A stretch of DNA of 64,000 nucleotides from Leyella stercorea (GTDB lineage: Bacteria; Bacteroidota; Bacteroidia; Bacteroidales; Bacteroidaceae), in the NCBI RefSeq assembly GCF_021531655.1, contig NZ_JADYUF010000009.1, positions 1 to 64,000 of the forward strand. Direction: 5' to 3'. Under the pieces are notes generated by a model. It worked only from the letters and a program-made list of their open reading frames with translations. It did no database searches and was not told where the DNA came from. This document shows positions 35,227 to 45,334 of the stretch, in pieces. Both the position numbers and the translations under genes were made by a program. The stretch's first letter is position 1. Each line of letters opens with the position of its first letter.

Positions 35227-35913
35227 ATGAAGAATCTTAGAAACTTTATCATGGCGTTCGTCGGCTTCATTGCCGTTGCCATGTGCGTAACATCATGTCT
35301 CAGCAACGAGGACGACTCTCTCGACTACGCTACACAGAAGCAATATCAGCAAGTTATGGAAGGTCCGCAGACCGGCAAGATCCGCTTCTATCGCCAGCAG
35401 GGCACAAGAGCCTACGTAGGTCAGCAGACTCTCGTCAAGTACGACTCTATTCCTGCCAACTGGTATATAGGATCAGACTCTACTATAACAATCAACAACT
35501 TCCCGGTATATATGCTCGACAGCGCCATTATTGTCAACAAGGAAGCTACAGGCGACGATGCCGTGAAGTATCGCTCGCTCAATCAGGCTATCCGCGCTAT
35601 GAAGGACAACCCTTCACAGGGCTTTACAAAAGCAAAGGCTATTTACGCTATCCCTTCAACAGGATGGGTAAGCGAGAGCGTATTACAGTTTATGCTTCAG
35701 CCGTTGACAATCGAGCGTACTATAAACTTTAACGGAGGCGACCACAAGGTTTACTTTGTATTCAACAGCTACAACGTAGGCGCATTCTCAAGAAGCACCC
35801 GTGAGGCTCAGGCATCGTACACACTGTCTGCTATCTGCATCGACCAGCTCAGCCCGCAGAATGCTGTGCCGTCAACATACTTCAATAGCGTAGGCATCCT
35901 GTTGGCAAAATAA
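35227..35913 (+). CDS. Lipoprotein of unknown function (Bacteroidales DUF, perhaps DUF4840/4827-like)
   Basis: The product is 228 aa with a lipoprotein signal (FIAVAMCVTSC24, then LSNEDDS). The acidic residues right after the cysteine resemble the surface-export signal of Bacteroidota lipoproteins. The body is beta-rich (GKIRFYRQQGTRAYVGQQTLV, VYFVFNSYNVGAFSRST). I recognise it only as one of the small Bacteroidales lipoprotein families; the DUF number is uncertain. It stands between folE and xthA on the same strand without tight spacing, and nothing in the context hints at a task. Confidence 0.7.
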   Translation: MKNLRNFIMAFVGFIAVAMCVTSCLSNEDDSLDYATQKQYQQVMEGPQTGKIRFYRQQGTRAYVGQQTLVKYDSIPANWYIGSDSTITINNFPVYMLDSAIIVNKEATGDDAVKYRSLNQAIRAMKDNPSQGFTKAKAIYAIPSTGWVSESVLQFMLQPLTIERTINFNGGDHKVYFVFNSYNVGAFSRSTREAQASYTLSAICIDQLSPQNAVPSTYFNSVGILLAK

Positions 35914-35964
35914 GGCGCAACACGTGTGCTACAGCTACAACAATAAATAAGCAAATACACATAA

Positions 35965-36714
35965 ATGAAATTCATTTCATGGAACGTAAACGGTCTGCGT
36001 GCGTGCGTGCAGAAAGGGTTTGAAGAATCTTTCCGCACGCTCGACGCGGACTTTTTCTGTCTGCAAGAGACCAAGATGCAGGCAGGTCAGCTCGACCTGC
36101 AGTTTGAAGGCTACAACTCCTATTGGAACTATGCCGACAAGAAGGGATATTCGGGCACTGCCATATACACACGCCACACACCCCTAAGCGTGAGCTACGG
36201 CATCGGAATAGACGAGCACGACCACGAGGGACGCGTCATAACACTCGAGATGGAGGAATTCTATCTCGTCACATGCTATACACCCAACTCGCAGGACGGG
36301 CTGCGCCGACTCGACTATCGCATGAAGTGGGAGGACGACTTCCTCAACTACATCAAGCAGCTGGATGCCAAGAAACCCGTCATCCTTTGCGGCGACCTGA
36401 ACGTGGCACACGAAGAAATCGACCTCAAGAATCCCAAGACCAACCGCAAGAATGCCGGATTCACCGACGAAGAACGACAGAAGATGACACAATTCCTCAA
36501 CAACGGATTTGTCGATTCGTTCCGTACGCTCCATCCCGACGACCCTACCTACTCGTGGTGGTCGTACCGATTCCGTGCACGCGAGAAGAACGCCGGGTGG
36601 CGCATCGACTACTTCATCGTGTCCGAACGTATGCAAGCCAGCATCGCATCAGCATCAATACATACAGAAATATACGGCAGCGACCACTGCCCAGTAGAGC
36701 TCGTCATTGAATGA
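35965..36714 (+). CDS. xthA: Exodeoxyribonuclease III / AP endonuclease
   Basis: The product is 249 aa. It is an endonuclease/exonuclease/phosphatase-fold enzyme that cuts DNA at abasic sites and trims 3' ends in base-excision repair. Motifs in order: [20 protein letters not shown] (metal-binding glutamate), [15 protein letters not shown], and the C-terminal WRIDYFIVS and GSDHCPV. The length is usual for the ExoA/XthA branch. Its stop codon lies in the loop-proximal part of the intrinsic terminator, so coding sequence and terminator overlap. Confidence 0.95.
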   Translation: MKFISWNVNGLRACVQKGFEESFRTLDADFFCLQETKMQAGQLDLQFEGYNSYWNYADKKGYSGTAIYTRHTPLSVSYGIGIDEHDHEGRVITLEMEEFYLVTCYTPNSQDGLRRLDYRMKWEDDFLNYIKQLDAKKPVILCGDLNVAHEEIDLKNPKTNRKNAGFTDEERQKMTQFLNNGFVDSFRTLHPDDPTYSWWSYRFRAREKNAGWRIDYFIVSERMQASIASASIHTEIYGSDHCPVELVIE

Positions 36715-36726
36715 CGGGCTTTTTTT
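36698..36726 (+). terminator. Terminator overlapping the xthA stop codon
   Basis: AGCTCGTCA (36698-36706) pairs with TGACGGGCT (36712-36720) over a 5-nt loop, followed by seven T. The TGA stop of xthA is at 36712-36714, inside the 3' arm. Confidence 0.8.
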
Positions 36727-36764
36727 ATAATGTAATAAGCATAACCTAAAGAAACATTAAAATA

Positions 36765-36796
36765 TTTGTCATTTCCGCAAAAAGTAACTATCTTTG
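36765..36796 (+). promoter_or_regulatory. Promoter of the psd-pssA operon
   Basis: TTTG (36765-36768) and TATCTTTG (36789-36796) are 20 bp apart, a full consensus match. The leader to the psd start is about 115 nt. Confidence 0.7.
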
Positions 36797-36916
36797 CACA
36801 GATAAACTGTGTCCGTGCATACAACTGTTTTCTTGACATTTCTATCGGGACATACAACAATGTGTGAAAACAAAATTAAAACAACAACCAAATACAGCCT
36901 AACCCCATAACTTACA

Positions 36917-37609
36917 ATGATTAAAAGAATAAAGAAACTCAAGAAAATACGTTTACACCGTGAAGGAACCGACACTCTCGTATACGGATTCATATTCATT
37001 GCAGCTATCGCTCTGCTGTTGTGGCGCTTCTGCGACAACAAAGCTCCGTTCTGGTGCTTCACAGTAATATTCGCTGTAGTATATGGTATTGTCATCAACT
37101 TCTTCCGATGCCCTATCAGATTCTTCCCAAGCGAAGACACCGAGAAGATAGTAGTGGCTCCGGCCGACGGACGCATCGTAGTGATTGAAGAGGTAGACGA
37201 AGACACATACTTCCACGAGCGCCGCATTATGGTGAGCATTTTTATGAGTCTGTTCAATGTACACGCCAACTGGTTCCCCGTAGACGGACGCGTCAAGCTC
37301 GTAGCTCACCACAACGGCAACTTCCACAAGGCTTGGTTGCCCAAGGCAAGCGAAGAGAACGAGCACGCCGACGTAGTCATAACAACTCCCGATGGTGTCG
37401 ACATCCTGTGCCGACAGATAGCCGGTGCCGTGGCACGACGCATCGTGACATACGCCAAGGAGGGTGAGGATTGCTACATCGACGAGCACCTCGGATTTAT
37501 AAAGTTCGGTTCGCGCGTTGACGTTTATCTGCCACTCGGCACCGAGATATGCGTCAAGATGGGACAAGCCACTACCGGCGACCAGACTGTTATAGCAAAG
37601 CTCAAATAG
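36917..37609 (+). CDS. psd: Phosphatidylserine decarboxylase, short (PSD-A type)
   Basis: The product is 230 aa, the short form of the family. It decarboxylates phosphatidylserine to phosphatidylethanolamine at the inner membrane. Two hydrophobic segments lie at about 20-60. The soluble part contains [14 protein letters not shown], the [11 protein letters not shown] stretch with its histidine, and the C-terminal [11 protein letters not shown], whose Gly-Ser is the self-cleavage site that creates the pyruvoyl group. The next gene, pssA, makes its substrate, so the two form a phospholipid operon. Confidence 0.93.
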   Translation: MIKRIKKLKKIRLHREGTDTLVYGFIFIAAIALLLWRFCDNKAPFWCFTVIFAVVYGIVINFFRCPIRFFPSEDTEKIVVAPADGRIVVIEEVDEDTYFHERRIMVSIFMSLFNVHANWFPVDGRVKLVAHHNGNFHKAWLPKASEENEHADVVITTPDGVDILCRQIAGAVARRIVTYAKEGEDCYIDEHLGFIKFGSRVDVYLPLGTEICVKMGQATTGDQTVIAKLK

Positions 37610-37648
37610 AGTTGGGCTAACAAAAGCAATACGGAACAACAATGACAG

Positions 37649-37671
37649 AATCGCGGCATTGCCGCGATTTT
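37649..37671 (+). terminator. Small hairpin between psd and pssA
   Basis: AATCGCGGC (37649-37657) and GCCGCGATT (37661-37669) form a 9-bp stem with a 3-nt loop, followed by a short T-rich stretch. It may reduce but not stop transcription into pssA 27 bp later. Confidence 0.55.
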
Positions 37672-37697
37672 GATTTTATAAATTCAAAATTCGAATA

Positions 37698-38423
37698 ATG
37701 GCAAACTTTATTACAAGTAAGATACCAAACACCCTGACATGCGGCAACCTCGTATCGGGCTGCATAGCTACCTACTTCGCCTTGTGCGGCGAAGCACAAC
37801 TGGCGCTCATGTGGATTGTAGCAGGAGCCGTATTCGACTTCTTCGACGGAATGAGCGCCCGTCTGCTCGGAGTAAGCTCGCCCATAGGCAAGGAACTCGA
37901 CTCGCTGGCCGATGACGTGACCTTCGGGGTGGCACCAGCAGCAATGGTGTTCACCCAACTCTCGGTAATGGAATATCCATCGTTTATGGAACCGATAGCA
38001 CCATACGTACCGTTCTTCGCATTCGTAATGGCTGCATTCTCGGCTCTGCGATTGGCTAAGTTCAATCTCGACACACGACAGACCACATCGTTCATCGGAC
38101 TCCCTACACCTGCCAACGCCTTGTTCTGGGCATCGTTGCTGGTATCACAACCCGACATCATCGAGAGTTCTTCAATGATGGTGTTGCCTATGCTCGCAAT
38201 GATATGCATAAGCAGCTGGCTATTGATAGCTGAAATTCCGATGTTCGCCCTAAAGTTCAAGAACTGGGGATGGGCAGGCAACGAGCTTAGATATTCATTC
38301 ATCGTGTTCTCGGCTGCCATGATTGTATTGCTGGGCATAATGCAAAGCTTCTGGGTTATCATAACAGCCTACTTCCTCATATCGGTTGTAGCTGACGCTA
38401 TGAATACCAAAGCCAAGCAATAA
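37698..38423 (+). CDS. pssA: CDP-diacylglycerol-serine O-phosphatidyltransferase
   Basis: The product is 241 aa with about six to eight transmembrane helices. The CDP-alcohol phosphatidyltransferase signature D-G-x2-A-R-x8-G-x3-D-x3-D is complete: DGMSARLLGVSSPIGKELD followed by SLADD. It joins serine to CDP-diacylglycerol to give phosphatidylserine, the substrate of the Psd encoded just upstream. The opening SKIPNTLTCGNLVSGC is typical of the Bacillus-type class II enzyme. A DUF4834 gene follows 60 bp downstream and may share the transcript. Confidence 0.93.
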   Translation: MANFITSKIPNTLTCGNLVSGCIATYFALCGEAQLALMWIVAGAVFDFFDGMSARLLGVSSPIGKELDSLADDVTFGVAPAAMVFTQLSVMEYPSFMEPIAPYVPFFAFVMAAFSALRLAKFNLDTRQTTSFIGLPTPANALFWASLLVSQPDIIESSSMMVLPMLAMICISSWLLIAEIPMFALKFKNWGWAGNELRYSFIVFSAAMIVLLGIMQSFWVIITAYFLISVVADAMNTKAKQ

Positions 38424-38484
38424 GTGGCAGGAAAAGCTCAAGAGAGGCACAAATATATTTATTAACTTCAAACAGACAAAGAAA

Positions 38485-38751
38485 ATGGTATTTGTAGGAC
38501 TCTTTCTGAAATCAATATTTCTCATCTTGCTGCTGAGCGCCTTCTTCTTCATCGGCATCATATTATATTTATATGTACGCGTGAAGAAAATGACCAAGAC
38601 GTTCAATTCCAAGTCTACAAGACGCTCCACCAACAAGTCACAACCGACAAACGAACACGTATACGACGAACGCCCTGAAAGCCAAGCCAAACGAAAGATA
38701 TTTGCAAAAGACGAAGGCGAATACGTGGATTTTGAAGAAGAAAACAACTGA
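38485..38751 (+). CDS. DUF4834 family small membrane protein
   Basis: The product is 88 aa. One hydrophobic helix near the N-terminus (IFLILLLSAFFFIGIILYLY) is followed by a basic and then an acidic cytoplasmic tail. The family is a Bacteroidales-specific one of unknown role, commonly found after pssA. It ends one base before the ATG of the M20 peptidase gene, so the two are probably translationally coupled. Confidence 0.75.
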   Translation: MVFVGLFLKSIFLILLLSAFFFIGIILYLYVRVKKMTKTFNSKSTRRSTNKSQPTNEHVYDERPESQAKRKIFAKDEGEYVDFEEENN

Positions 38752-38752
38752 T

Positions 38753-39808
38753 ATGGACAAGTATACAGACGAAGCCATAGCGTTGCTGCAACGACTTATA
38801 GCTACTCCGTCGACAAGTCGCGACGAAAAAAATGCAGCCGACATCATGCAAGGGTACATCGAAAGCCTTGGCATGAAGACGTGGCGCGAGGCTAACAATG
38901 TGTGGACTGTATCGCCATGGTTTGACGAAAACAAGCCCACCCTACTGCTCAACGCACATATCGACACCGTAAAACCCGTCAGTTCGTGGACTCGAAAACC
39001 ATTTGAACCTACCATTGAGGACGGAACACTGTACGGACTGGGCAGCAACGACTGCGGTGGCGGACTCGTATCGCTTTTGCAGACAATGCGCATCCTGTGC
39101 CGACAGGAGCAAAAATACAACATCGTTTATCTCGCTTCGGCGGAAGAGGAAGTGTCGGGCAAGGACGGAATAAGCCGGGCAATACCGCTGTTGCCACACA
39201 TCGACGTTGCTATAGTGGGCGAACCTACTGGCATGCAACCTGCTGTTGCCGAAAAAGGACTGATGGTGCTCGACCTGACAGCACACGGCAAGAGCGGACA
39301 TGCGGCACGTGGCGAAGGTATCAACGCCCTGTATGCAGCACTCGACGACCTCGTATGGATACGCGACTACCGCTTTGAGCGCGTCAGTCCGTTACTCGGA
39401 CCTACCATAATGAACGCCACAGTCATCAATGCAGGCACCCAACACAATGTAGTTCCTGACGAATGTCATATCATAGTAGACGTGCGCACCAACGAACTCT
39501 ACACCAATGAGGAGGTGTGCGAATTCGTTGCAAAGAATATTCACAGCGACTGCAAGGCACGTTCATACCGACTACACTCGTCACATATACCCACCAACCA
39601 TCCAATAGTACAACGACTTACGGATATGGGCAAAACTCCATTCGGGTCGCCGACGCTTAGCGACCAGGCTCTGATGCCATGGCAGTCGCTCAAACTTGGA
39701 CCTGGAGACTCGGCGCGATCACACTCTGCCGACGAATTCATTCGCATCGAAGAGATAAACGACGCAATAGACACATACGTTGACTTGCTCGACAAACAAG
39801 TAATTTGA
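38753..39808 (+). CDS. M20 family metallo-hydrolase, acetylornithine deacetylase-like
   Basis: The start at 38753 gives 351 aa; the frame is open for 17 more codons upstream but these lie in the DUF4834 gene. Zinc-binding motifs of the M20 family are present: NAHIDTVKP, GSNDCGGG and EEEVSGKDG, and the C-terminal histidine in SARSHSADEF. The dimerisation insert (MVLDLTAHGKSGHAARGEG) is intact. Bacteroidales use a related enzyme on N-acetyl- or N-succinyl-ornithine in arginine synthesis, which is the likeliest role. A dipeptidase or succinyl-diaminopimelate desuccinylase role cannot be excluded. No arginine gene is adjacent. Confidence 0.75.
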   Translation: MDKYTDEAIALLQRLIATPSTSRDEKNAADIMQGYIESLGMKTWREANNVWTVSPWFDENKPTLLLNAHIDTVKPVSSWTRKPFEPTIEDGTLYGLGSNDCGGGLVSLLQTMRILCRQEQKYNIVYLASAEEEVSGKDGISRAIPLLPHIDVAIVGEPTGMQPAVAEKGLMVLDLTAHGKSGHAARGEGINALYAALDDLVWIRDYRFERVSPLLGPTIMNATVINAGTQHNVVPDECHIIVDVRTNELYTNEEVCEFVAKNIHSDCKARSYRLHSSHIPTNHPIVQRLTDMGKTPFGSPTLSDQALMPWQSLKLGPGDSARSHSADEFIRIEEINDAIDTYVDLLDKQVI

Positions 39809-39839
39809 AAACAACAAACATAAAACCCTGCAATCTATT

Positions 39840-41030
39840 ATGCTTAACAATTTCAAGATAGACAACGAAACCAAAAGCGGACAATGCAAGAAAGGCATAC
39901 TCAACTATTTCGTTGCTAATGGCAACTCTACCATACAGGAGCTGGCCAAGGAAGTGAATCTTAGTGTTCCTACTGTCACTAAGGCATTGGGCGAACTGCT
40001 CAACATGGGATATATCAACGAGTATGGAAAGCAGGAGACCGGCGAAGGACGCCATCCGACACTCTACGGCCTCAATCCCGACTCAGGCTATTTTGTCGGT
40101 GTAGAGATTAAGGAAGGCTTTGTCAACCTTGGAATGATAAACTTCCGGGGCGACCTCGTTAATATCGAGAACGACAAACCATGCCGCATCGACAACACAA
40201 TGGAGTCGGTCAAGGAGCTGTGCGAACTCGTCAAGCAGTTTATCGACAAGTCGGACGTGAACAAAGACAAAGTTCTTAACGTGCTCTTCAGCATTGCAGG
40301 ACGCGTAAACGCAAAGAGCGGATACAGCCACACGATATACAACTTCACCGAAGAACCCCTCACTACACTCTTCTCCGACCTGCTCAACTATCCTGCAAGC
40401 ATCGAAAACGATACAAGAGCATACGCTTATGGCGAATATATGGCAGGCAATGTCAACGGCGAACGAGACATTCTGTTCGTAAATGCAAGCTGGGGACTTG
40501 GCCTCGGAATAATCGTCAACGGCGAACTCTATACCGGACGCTCTGGATTTGCAGGCGAAATAGGCCATATGCATATGTACAACAACGAGATACTCTGCCA
40601 CTGTGGCAAGAAGGGATGTCTCGAAACCGAGGCTTCGGGACGCGCTCTCTACCGCATAATGCACGAACGCATAAATGCCGGCGAATCATCGTCGCTGACA
40701 CAAAGCGTCGGCAACGACTTCACACTCGAGGACATCATCGATGCCGTAAACGCCGAAGACCCACTTAGCATTGACGTAGTGGAGCACATCGGTCATACTA
40801 TTGGCGAGACTGTTGCCAACCTTATCAATGTGTTCAACCCCGAACTGGTAGTCATAGGCGGACTGCTGGCACGCACGGGCGACTTCCTCCTGCAGGCTGT
40901 CAACGTGTCGGTGCGCAAGTATACACTCAACCTTGTCAACAAGGACACACGCCTGTGCCTGTCAAAACTCAACGCACGCGGAGGCATTATAGGAGCCTGT
41001 CTGCTGGCACGCAAGATGGTGCTGGGATAA
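39840..41030 (+). CDS. ROK family transcriptional regulator/sugar kinase
   Basis: The product is 396 aa. An N-terminal winged helix-turn-helix (about 10-75, with NSTIQELAKEVNLSVPTVTKAL) precedes a ROK domain. The ROK zinc motif is CHCGKKGCLETEASG, and the ATP-binding DTRAYAYGEYMAG and GLGIIVNGELYTGRSGFAGE stretches are present. With an attached HTH it is expected to be a NagC/Mlc-type repressor that senses a sugar or sugar phosphate; the kept kinase-type residues leave room for activity. The target genes cannot be inferred: neighbours are a peptidase and dnaE. Confidence 0.88.
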   Translation: MLNNFKIDNETKSGQCKKGILNYFVANGNSTIQELAKEVNLSVPTVTKALGELLNMGYINEYGKQETGEGRHPTLYGLNPDSGYFVGVEIKEGFVNLGMINFRGDLVNIENDKPCRIDNTMESVKELCELVKQFIDKSDVNKDKVLNVLFSIAGRVNAKSGYSHTIYNFTEEPLTTLFSDLLNYPASIENDTRAYAYGEYMAGNVNGERDILFVNASWGLGLGIIVNGELYTGRSGFAGEIGHMHMYNNEILCHCGKKGCLETEASGRALYRIMHERINAGESSSLTQSVGNDFTLEDIIDAVNAEDPLSIDVVEHIGHTIGETVANLINVFNPELVVIGGLLARTGDFLLQAVNVSVRKYTLNLVNKDTRLCLSKLNARGGIIGACLLARKMVLG

Positions 41031-41073
41031 GAACAGACCCGAATAAAGCCGCCGCCGATAATATCAAAATAAC

Positions 41074-44000
41074 ATGGAAGATTTCATTCACCTACACGTA
41101 CATACCTATTACTCCATACTCGACGGACAATCGCCCGTGCAGAAACTTGTGGATAAAGCGGTAGCCAACGGCATGCGCGGCATGGCCATAACCGACCACG
41201 GCAACATGTTCGGCGTGAAGGAATTGTATAACTACTGCAACAAGATAAACGGCAAACTGAAGGACGAGGGCAAAGAACCCTTCAAGCCCATATTCGGATG
41301 CGAGATGTATGTGGCTCACCGACGCAAATGCGACCGCGAAAAGGACCGCGGCGACATGGGCGGCTACCACCTTATAGTGCTCGCAAAGAACTATAACGGC
41401 TACAAAAACCTCATCAAGCTGGTGTCACGTGCATGGGTGGATGGTTATTATATGCGTCCTCGTACCGACCGCGAGGACTTGGAGCGATATCACGAAGACC
41501 TTATTGTATGCTCGGCATGTATTGCCGGCGAAGTGCCCGCCAAGATTCTGAATGGCGACATGCAAGGAGCGCGCGAAGCAATTGAATGGTATAAGCGCGT
41601 GTTTGGCGACGACTATTATCTGGAACTTCAACGTCACGAGGTGAAGGACCCGCATCAGCGTGCCAACCGCGAAACATTCCAGTTGCAACAGCGTGCCAAC
41701 AAGGAATTGATAGAGCTGTCGAAGGAGTATGGCATAAAGCTTGTCTGCACCAACGACTGCCACTTTGTCGACCAGGACAATGCCGAAGCCCACGACCACC
41801 TGCTGTGTCTGGCCACTGGCAAAGACCTTGATGACCCCAACCGTATGCTCTACTCCAAGCAGGAGTGGTTCAAGACGCGCGAAGAGATGAACGAAATCTT
41901 CGCCGATGTGCCCGAAGCACTTTCTAATACACTTGAGATATTGGACAAGGTGGAGCCATACTCCATCGACCATGCGCCCATTATGCCTTTCTTCCCCATT
42001 CCTGCCGAATTCGGTAGTGAGGAAGAAACACGCAAGCGCATTACACCCGAAGAGCTGTTCCGCGAGTTTACAACCGACGAGAACGGCAACGACATCATGT
42101 CAGACGAAGAAGCCGAGAAGAAAATCAAGAAACTCGGCGGACTGGACAAGCTCTATCGTATCAAGTTTGAAGCCGACTATCTGGCCAAACTCGCATACGA
42201 TGGTGCCAAGAAGTTGTATGGCGACCCGCTACCCGACGAAGTTTACGAGCGTGTGAAGTTCGAATTGCACATCATGAAGACCATGGGCTTCCCCGGTTAC
42301 TTCCTTATTGTGCAGGATTTCATCAACTCTGCACGTGACAAACTTGGCGTAATGGTAGGCCCCGGACGTGGTTCGGCAGCCGGATCGGTTGTAGCCTATT
42401 GCTTGGGCATCACCAAGATTGACCCAATCAAGTACGACCTGCTTTTCGAACGATTCCTTAACCCCGACCGTATTTCTCTCCCTGATATCGATACCGACTT
42501 CGATGACGACGGACGCGGCAAAGTGCTCGAATGGGTTGAGGACAAATACGGACACGACAAGGTTGCGCACATCATCACCTACGGCACTATGGCCACGAAA
42601 AACTCTATCAAGGACGTGGCACGTGTGGAGAAATTGCCGCTCGATATAAGCAACCGTCTGTGCAAAGCCATCCCCGACAAGTTGCCCGACGGACTGAAGA
42701 TGAACCTGCCCAACGCCATCAAGAGCGTACCTGAGCTGCGCGAAGCCGAAGCAAGTGCCAATCCCCAGATGGCAAACACCATAAAATATGCCAAGATGCT
42801 TGAGGGAACGGTGCGCGGAACGGGCATTCACGCCTGCGGAACCATTATCTGCCGCGACGCAATTTCGGATTGGGTGCCCGTGTCAACAGCCGAAGACAAA
42901 TCCGACCCAGGCCACAAGCTTCTTGCAACACAATACGACGGACACGTCATTGAGGAGACGGGACTTATCAAGATGGACTTCCTCGGACTCTCCACCCTGT
43001 CTATAATGAAAGAGACAGTGGAGAACATCCGACTGACACACGGATTCACCGTCGACCTGGACACGATTCCTATCGACGACGAACTAACATACAAACTCTA
43101 TCAGGAGGGCCGCACCATCGGTACGTTCCAGTTTGAGTCGGCAGGTATGCAGAAGTATCTGCGCGAGCTGAAGCCCACGGTTTTCGAGGACCTCATTGCC
43201 ATGAACGCCCTCTATCGTCCCGGTCCTATGGACTACATCCCGTCGTTCATTGCCCGTAAGAACGGTAAGGAAGAGATAAAGTACGACATCCCGTGCATGG
43301 AGAAGTACCTCAAGGACACCTACGGCATTACCGTCTATCAGGAGCAGGTGATGCTCCTCTCGCGCCAGCTTGCCAACTTCACCCGAGGCGAATCGGATGC
43401 CCTGCGTAAGGCAATGGGTAAGAAGAAGAAAGCTATCGTTGACGCAATGAAGCCTAAGTTTATCGAAGGCGGACAGAAGAACGGCCACGACCCGAAAGTG
43501 CTTGAGAAGATCTGGGCCGACTGGGAGAAGTTCGCATCATACGCATTCAACAAGTCGCACGCCACATGCTACTCATGGGTGGCATATCAGACAGCTTATC
43601 TGAAGGCACACTACCCTGCCGAATTTATGGCAGGCAACATGAGCCGATGCATCAACGACATCACGAAGATAACGAAGCTCATGTCCGAATGTCAGGCAAT
43701 GGGCATACCGTGTCTCGGTCCTGACGTCAACGAGAGCCAGCGAAAGTTCTCTGCCAACAAGAAAGGCGAGGTACGATTCGGACTGTCTGCAATCAAGGGA
43801 ATGGGCGATGCAGCTGCGGTGAACATCATAGCCGAGCGCGAGAAGAACGGACCATATAAAGATATATTCGACTTTATACAGCGTGTCAACCTCTCGGCGG
43901 TCAACCGCAAGGCCCTTGAATCGCTTGCTCTGAGCGGCGGATTCGACTCGTTCGGCATCAAGCGAGAGCAATACTTCGCCCAAAACGTCAAGGGCGACAC

Positions 44001-44814
44001 CTTTATAGAGACAATTCTGCGCTACGGTCAGGTGTATCAGACCGAGCAATCGTCGATGCAGAACTCGCTGTTTGGCGACATGGGTGGCATAGAGATAACC
44101 ACTCCGCCAGTGCCAAATTGCGAACCTTGGAGCACAATGGAGCTGCTCAAGAAGGAGCGCGAGCTCGTCGGCATATACCTGTCGGCACATCCGCTCGATG
44201 ACTATGCCGTAGTGCTCAACCATATGTGCAACCTCAAGTGCCCGCAAGTGGGCCGCGAGATGGACAAGAAAGACCTTGCCCGATACGAAGAACTCACGTT
44301 CGGAGGCATCGTTACAGCCGTGTCATCGCGCTGGACCAAGACCAACAAGCCCTTCGGAATAGTGACAATCGAAGACTTTGAGGGCGCAGGCGAAATAGCA
44401 TTGTTCGGTGAAGAGTGGACAAAATGGCAGAGTATGCTGCAAGAGGAATATCCAGTGTACATCACGGCAAAGTGCCAGCAGCGTTTCCGCAACAATCCAG
44501 ACGCCTACGATCTGGTGATAAAGAAGATAGAATTCCTTAGCGACGTGAAGGACAAGTCGATAGACAAGCTCACCATCTACATAGACTCCACACTGTTCAA
44601 GGACTCCAGCATCACCGACCTGCAGACCATGCTGCAAAGCAACAAAGGCCAGGTGCCGCTCTACTTCAACATACACGACACCGAGCACAACACCAACATC
44701 GAGATGTACAGCAGCAAAGTGACAGTCGACGTCAACAAGCGGCTGCTCAACTTCCTCGACGATATGGACAAGCAGTCGGGCGAACTTCACAGCGTGCGCT
44801 ACGCCATCAATTAG
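41074..44814 (+). CDS. dnaE: DNA polymerase III alpha subunit
   Basis: The product is 1246 aa, of normal size for the Bacteroidota enzyme. It is the catalytic subunit of the replicative polymerase. In order: PHP domain (HLHVHTYYSILDG, TDHGNMFG), the palm with the three catalytic aspartates in PDIDTDFDDDGR near residue 475, the fingers (GPMDYIPSFIARKNG), a helix-hairpin-helix region, and an OB-fold near 1080 (TFGGIVTAVSSR). The trxA gene follows 75 bp later on the same strand, as in other Bacteroidales. No disruption is seen. Confidence 0.97.
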   Translation: MEDFIHLHVHTYYSILDGQSPVQKLVDKAVANGMRGMAITDHGNMFGVKELYNYCNKINGKLKDEGKEPFKPIFGCEMYVAHRRKCDREKDRGDMGGYHLIVLAKNYNGYKNLIKLVSRAWVDGYYMRPRTDREDLERYHEDLIVCSACIAGEVPAKILNGDMQGAREAIEWYKRVFGDDYYLELQRHEVKDPHQRANRETFQLQQRANKELIELSKEYGIKLVCTNDCHFVDQDNAEAHDHLLCLATGKDLDDPNRMLYSKQEWFKTREEMNEIFADVPEALSNTLEILDKVEPYSIDHAPIMPFFPIPAEFGSEEETRKRITPEELFREFTTDENGNDIMSDEEAEKKIKKLGGLDKLYRIKFEADYLAKLAYDGAKKLYGDPLPDEVYERVKFELHIMKTMGFPGYFLIVQDFINSARDKLGVMVGPGRGSAAGSVVAYCLGITKIDPIKYDLLFERFLNPDRISLPDIDTDFDDDGRGKVLEWVEDKYGHDKVAHIITYGTMATKNSIKDVARVEKLPLDISNRLCKAIPDKLPDGLKMNLPNAIKSVPELREAEASANPQMANTIKYAKMLEGTVRGTGIHACGTIICRDAISDWVPVSTAEDKSDPGHKLLATQYDGHVIEETGLIKMDFLGLSTLSIMKETVENIRLTHGFTVDLDTIPIDDELTYKLYQEGRTIGTFQFESAGMQKYLRELKPTVFEDLIAMNALYRPGPMDYIPSFIARKNGKEEIKYDIPCMEKYLKDTYGITVYQEQVMLLSRQLANFTRGESDALRKAMGKKKKAIVDAMKPKFIEGGQKNGHDPKVLEKIWADWEKFASYAFNKSHATCYSWVAYQTAYLKAHYPAEFMAGNMSRCINDITKITKLMSECQAMGIPCLGPDVNESQRKFSANKKGEVRFGLSAIKGMGDAAAVNIIAEREKNGPYKDIFDFIQRVNLSAVNRKALESLALSGGFDSFGIKREQYFAQNVKGDTFIETILRYGQVYQTEQSSMQNSLFGDMGGIEITTPPVPNCEPWSTMELLKKERELVGIYLSAHPLDDYAVVLNHMCNLKCPQVGREMDKKDLARYEELTFGGIVTAVSSRWTKTNKPFGIVTIEDFEGAGEIALFGEEWTKWQSMLQEEYPVYITAKCQQRFRNNPDAYDLVIKKIEFLSDVKDKSIDKLTIYIDSTLFKDSSITDLQTMLQSNKGQVPLYFNIHDTEHNTNIEMYSSKVTVDVNKRLLNFLDDMDKQSGELHSVRYAIN

Positions 44815-44889
44815 TCAGGACACAAGCAAGAATGGCACAGACTTTGATATTAATTATTCATTAACGACAATATTAAAAAACAAAAGACA

Positions 44890-45204
44890 ATGGAAGTAAA
44901 GATTACAACCGAAAACATTGAGCAGTACAAGAGCGGCGAACTGCCGTTGGTAGTTGACCTTTGGGCTACATGGTGCGGTCCTTGCCGTATGATTGCCCCT
45001 ATCGTTTCAAAGCTCGCCGAGGAATACGACGGCAAGATAGTAGTAGGCAAGTGCGACGTAGAGGAGAACGACGACGTAGCAGCCGAGTACCGCGTACGCA
45101 ACATCCCTACACTGCTGTTCTTCAAGGGCGGCGAACTCGTAGGCAAGCACGTAGGTGCCATCACCGAGGGCGACCTTAAGGCAAAGTTCGACGAGCTTCT
45201 GTAA
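44890..45204 (+). CDS. trxA: Thioredoxin
   Basis: The product is 104 aa, a single thioredoxin domain without a signal peptide. The active site is WATWCGPCRMIAP, and the cis-proline loop is RNIPTLLFFKGG. It reduces disulfides in cytoplasmic proteins and serves as an electron donor for reductases. It follows dnaE and ends 28 bp before a strong terminator, making it the last gene of this transcription unit. Confidence 0.96.
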   Translation: MEVKITTENIEQYKSGELPLVVDLWATWCGPCRMIAPIVSKLAEEYDGKIVVGKCDVEENDDVAAEYRVRNIPTLLFFKGGELVGKHVGAITEGDLKAKFDELL

Positions 45205-45232
45205 GCCACTCCGAACTATATGACACTCCCTA

Positions 45233-45305
45233 AGAGGGTGTGCTACAACTGGAATGACCGGACTAAACGTTCCGGCAAATCCAGTAGTAGCACACCCTCT
45301 TTTTT
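45233..45305 (+). terminator. Long terminator of the dnaE-trxA unit
   Basis: AGAGGGTGTGCTAC (45233-45246) pairs perfectly with GTAGCACACCCTCT (45287-45300), followed by a T run. Inside, ACTGGA pairs with TCCAGT and CCGG with CCGG, so the whole 68-nt segment folds on itself. Confidence 0.85.
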
Positions 45306-45334
45306 GTATATTGCCATCCAGCAAAAACGTCGTA

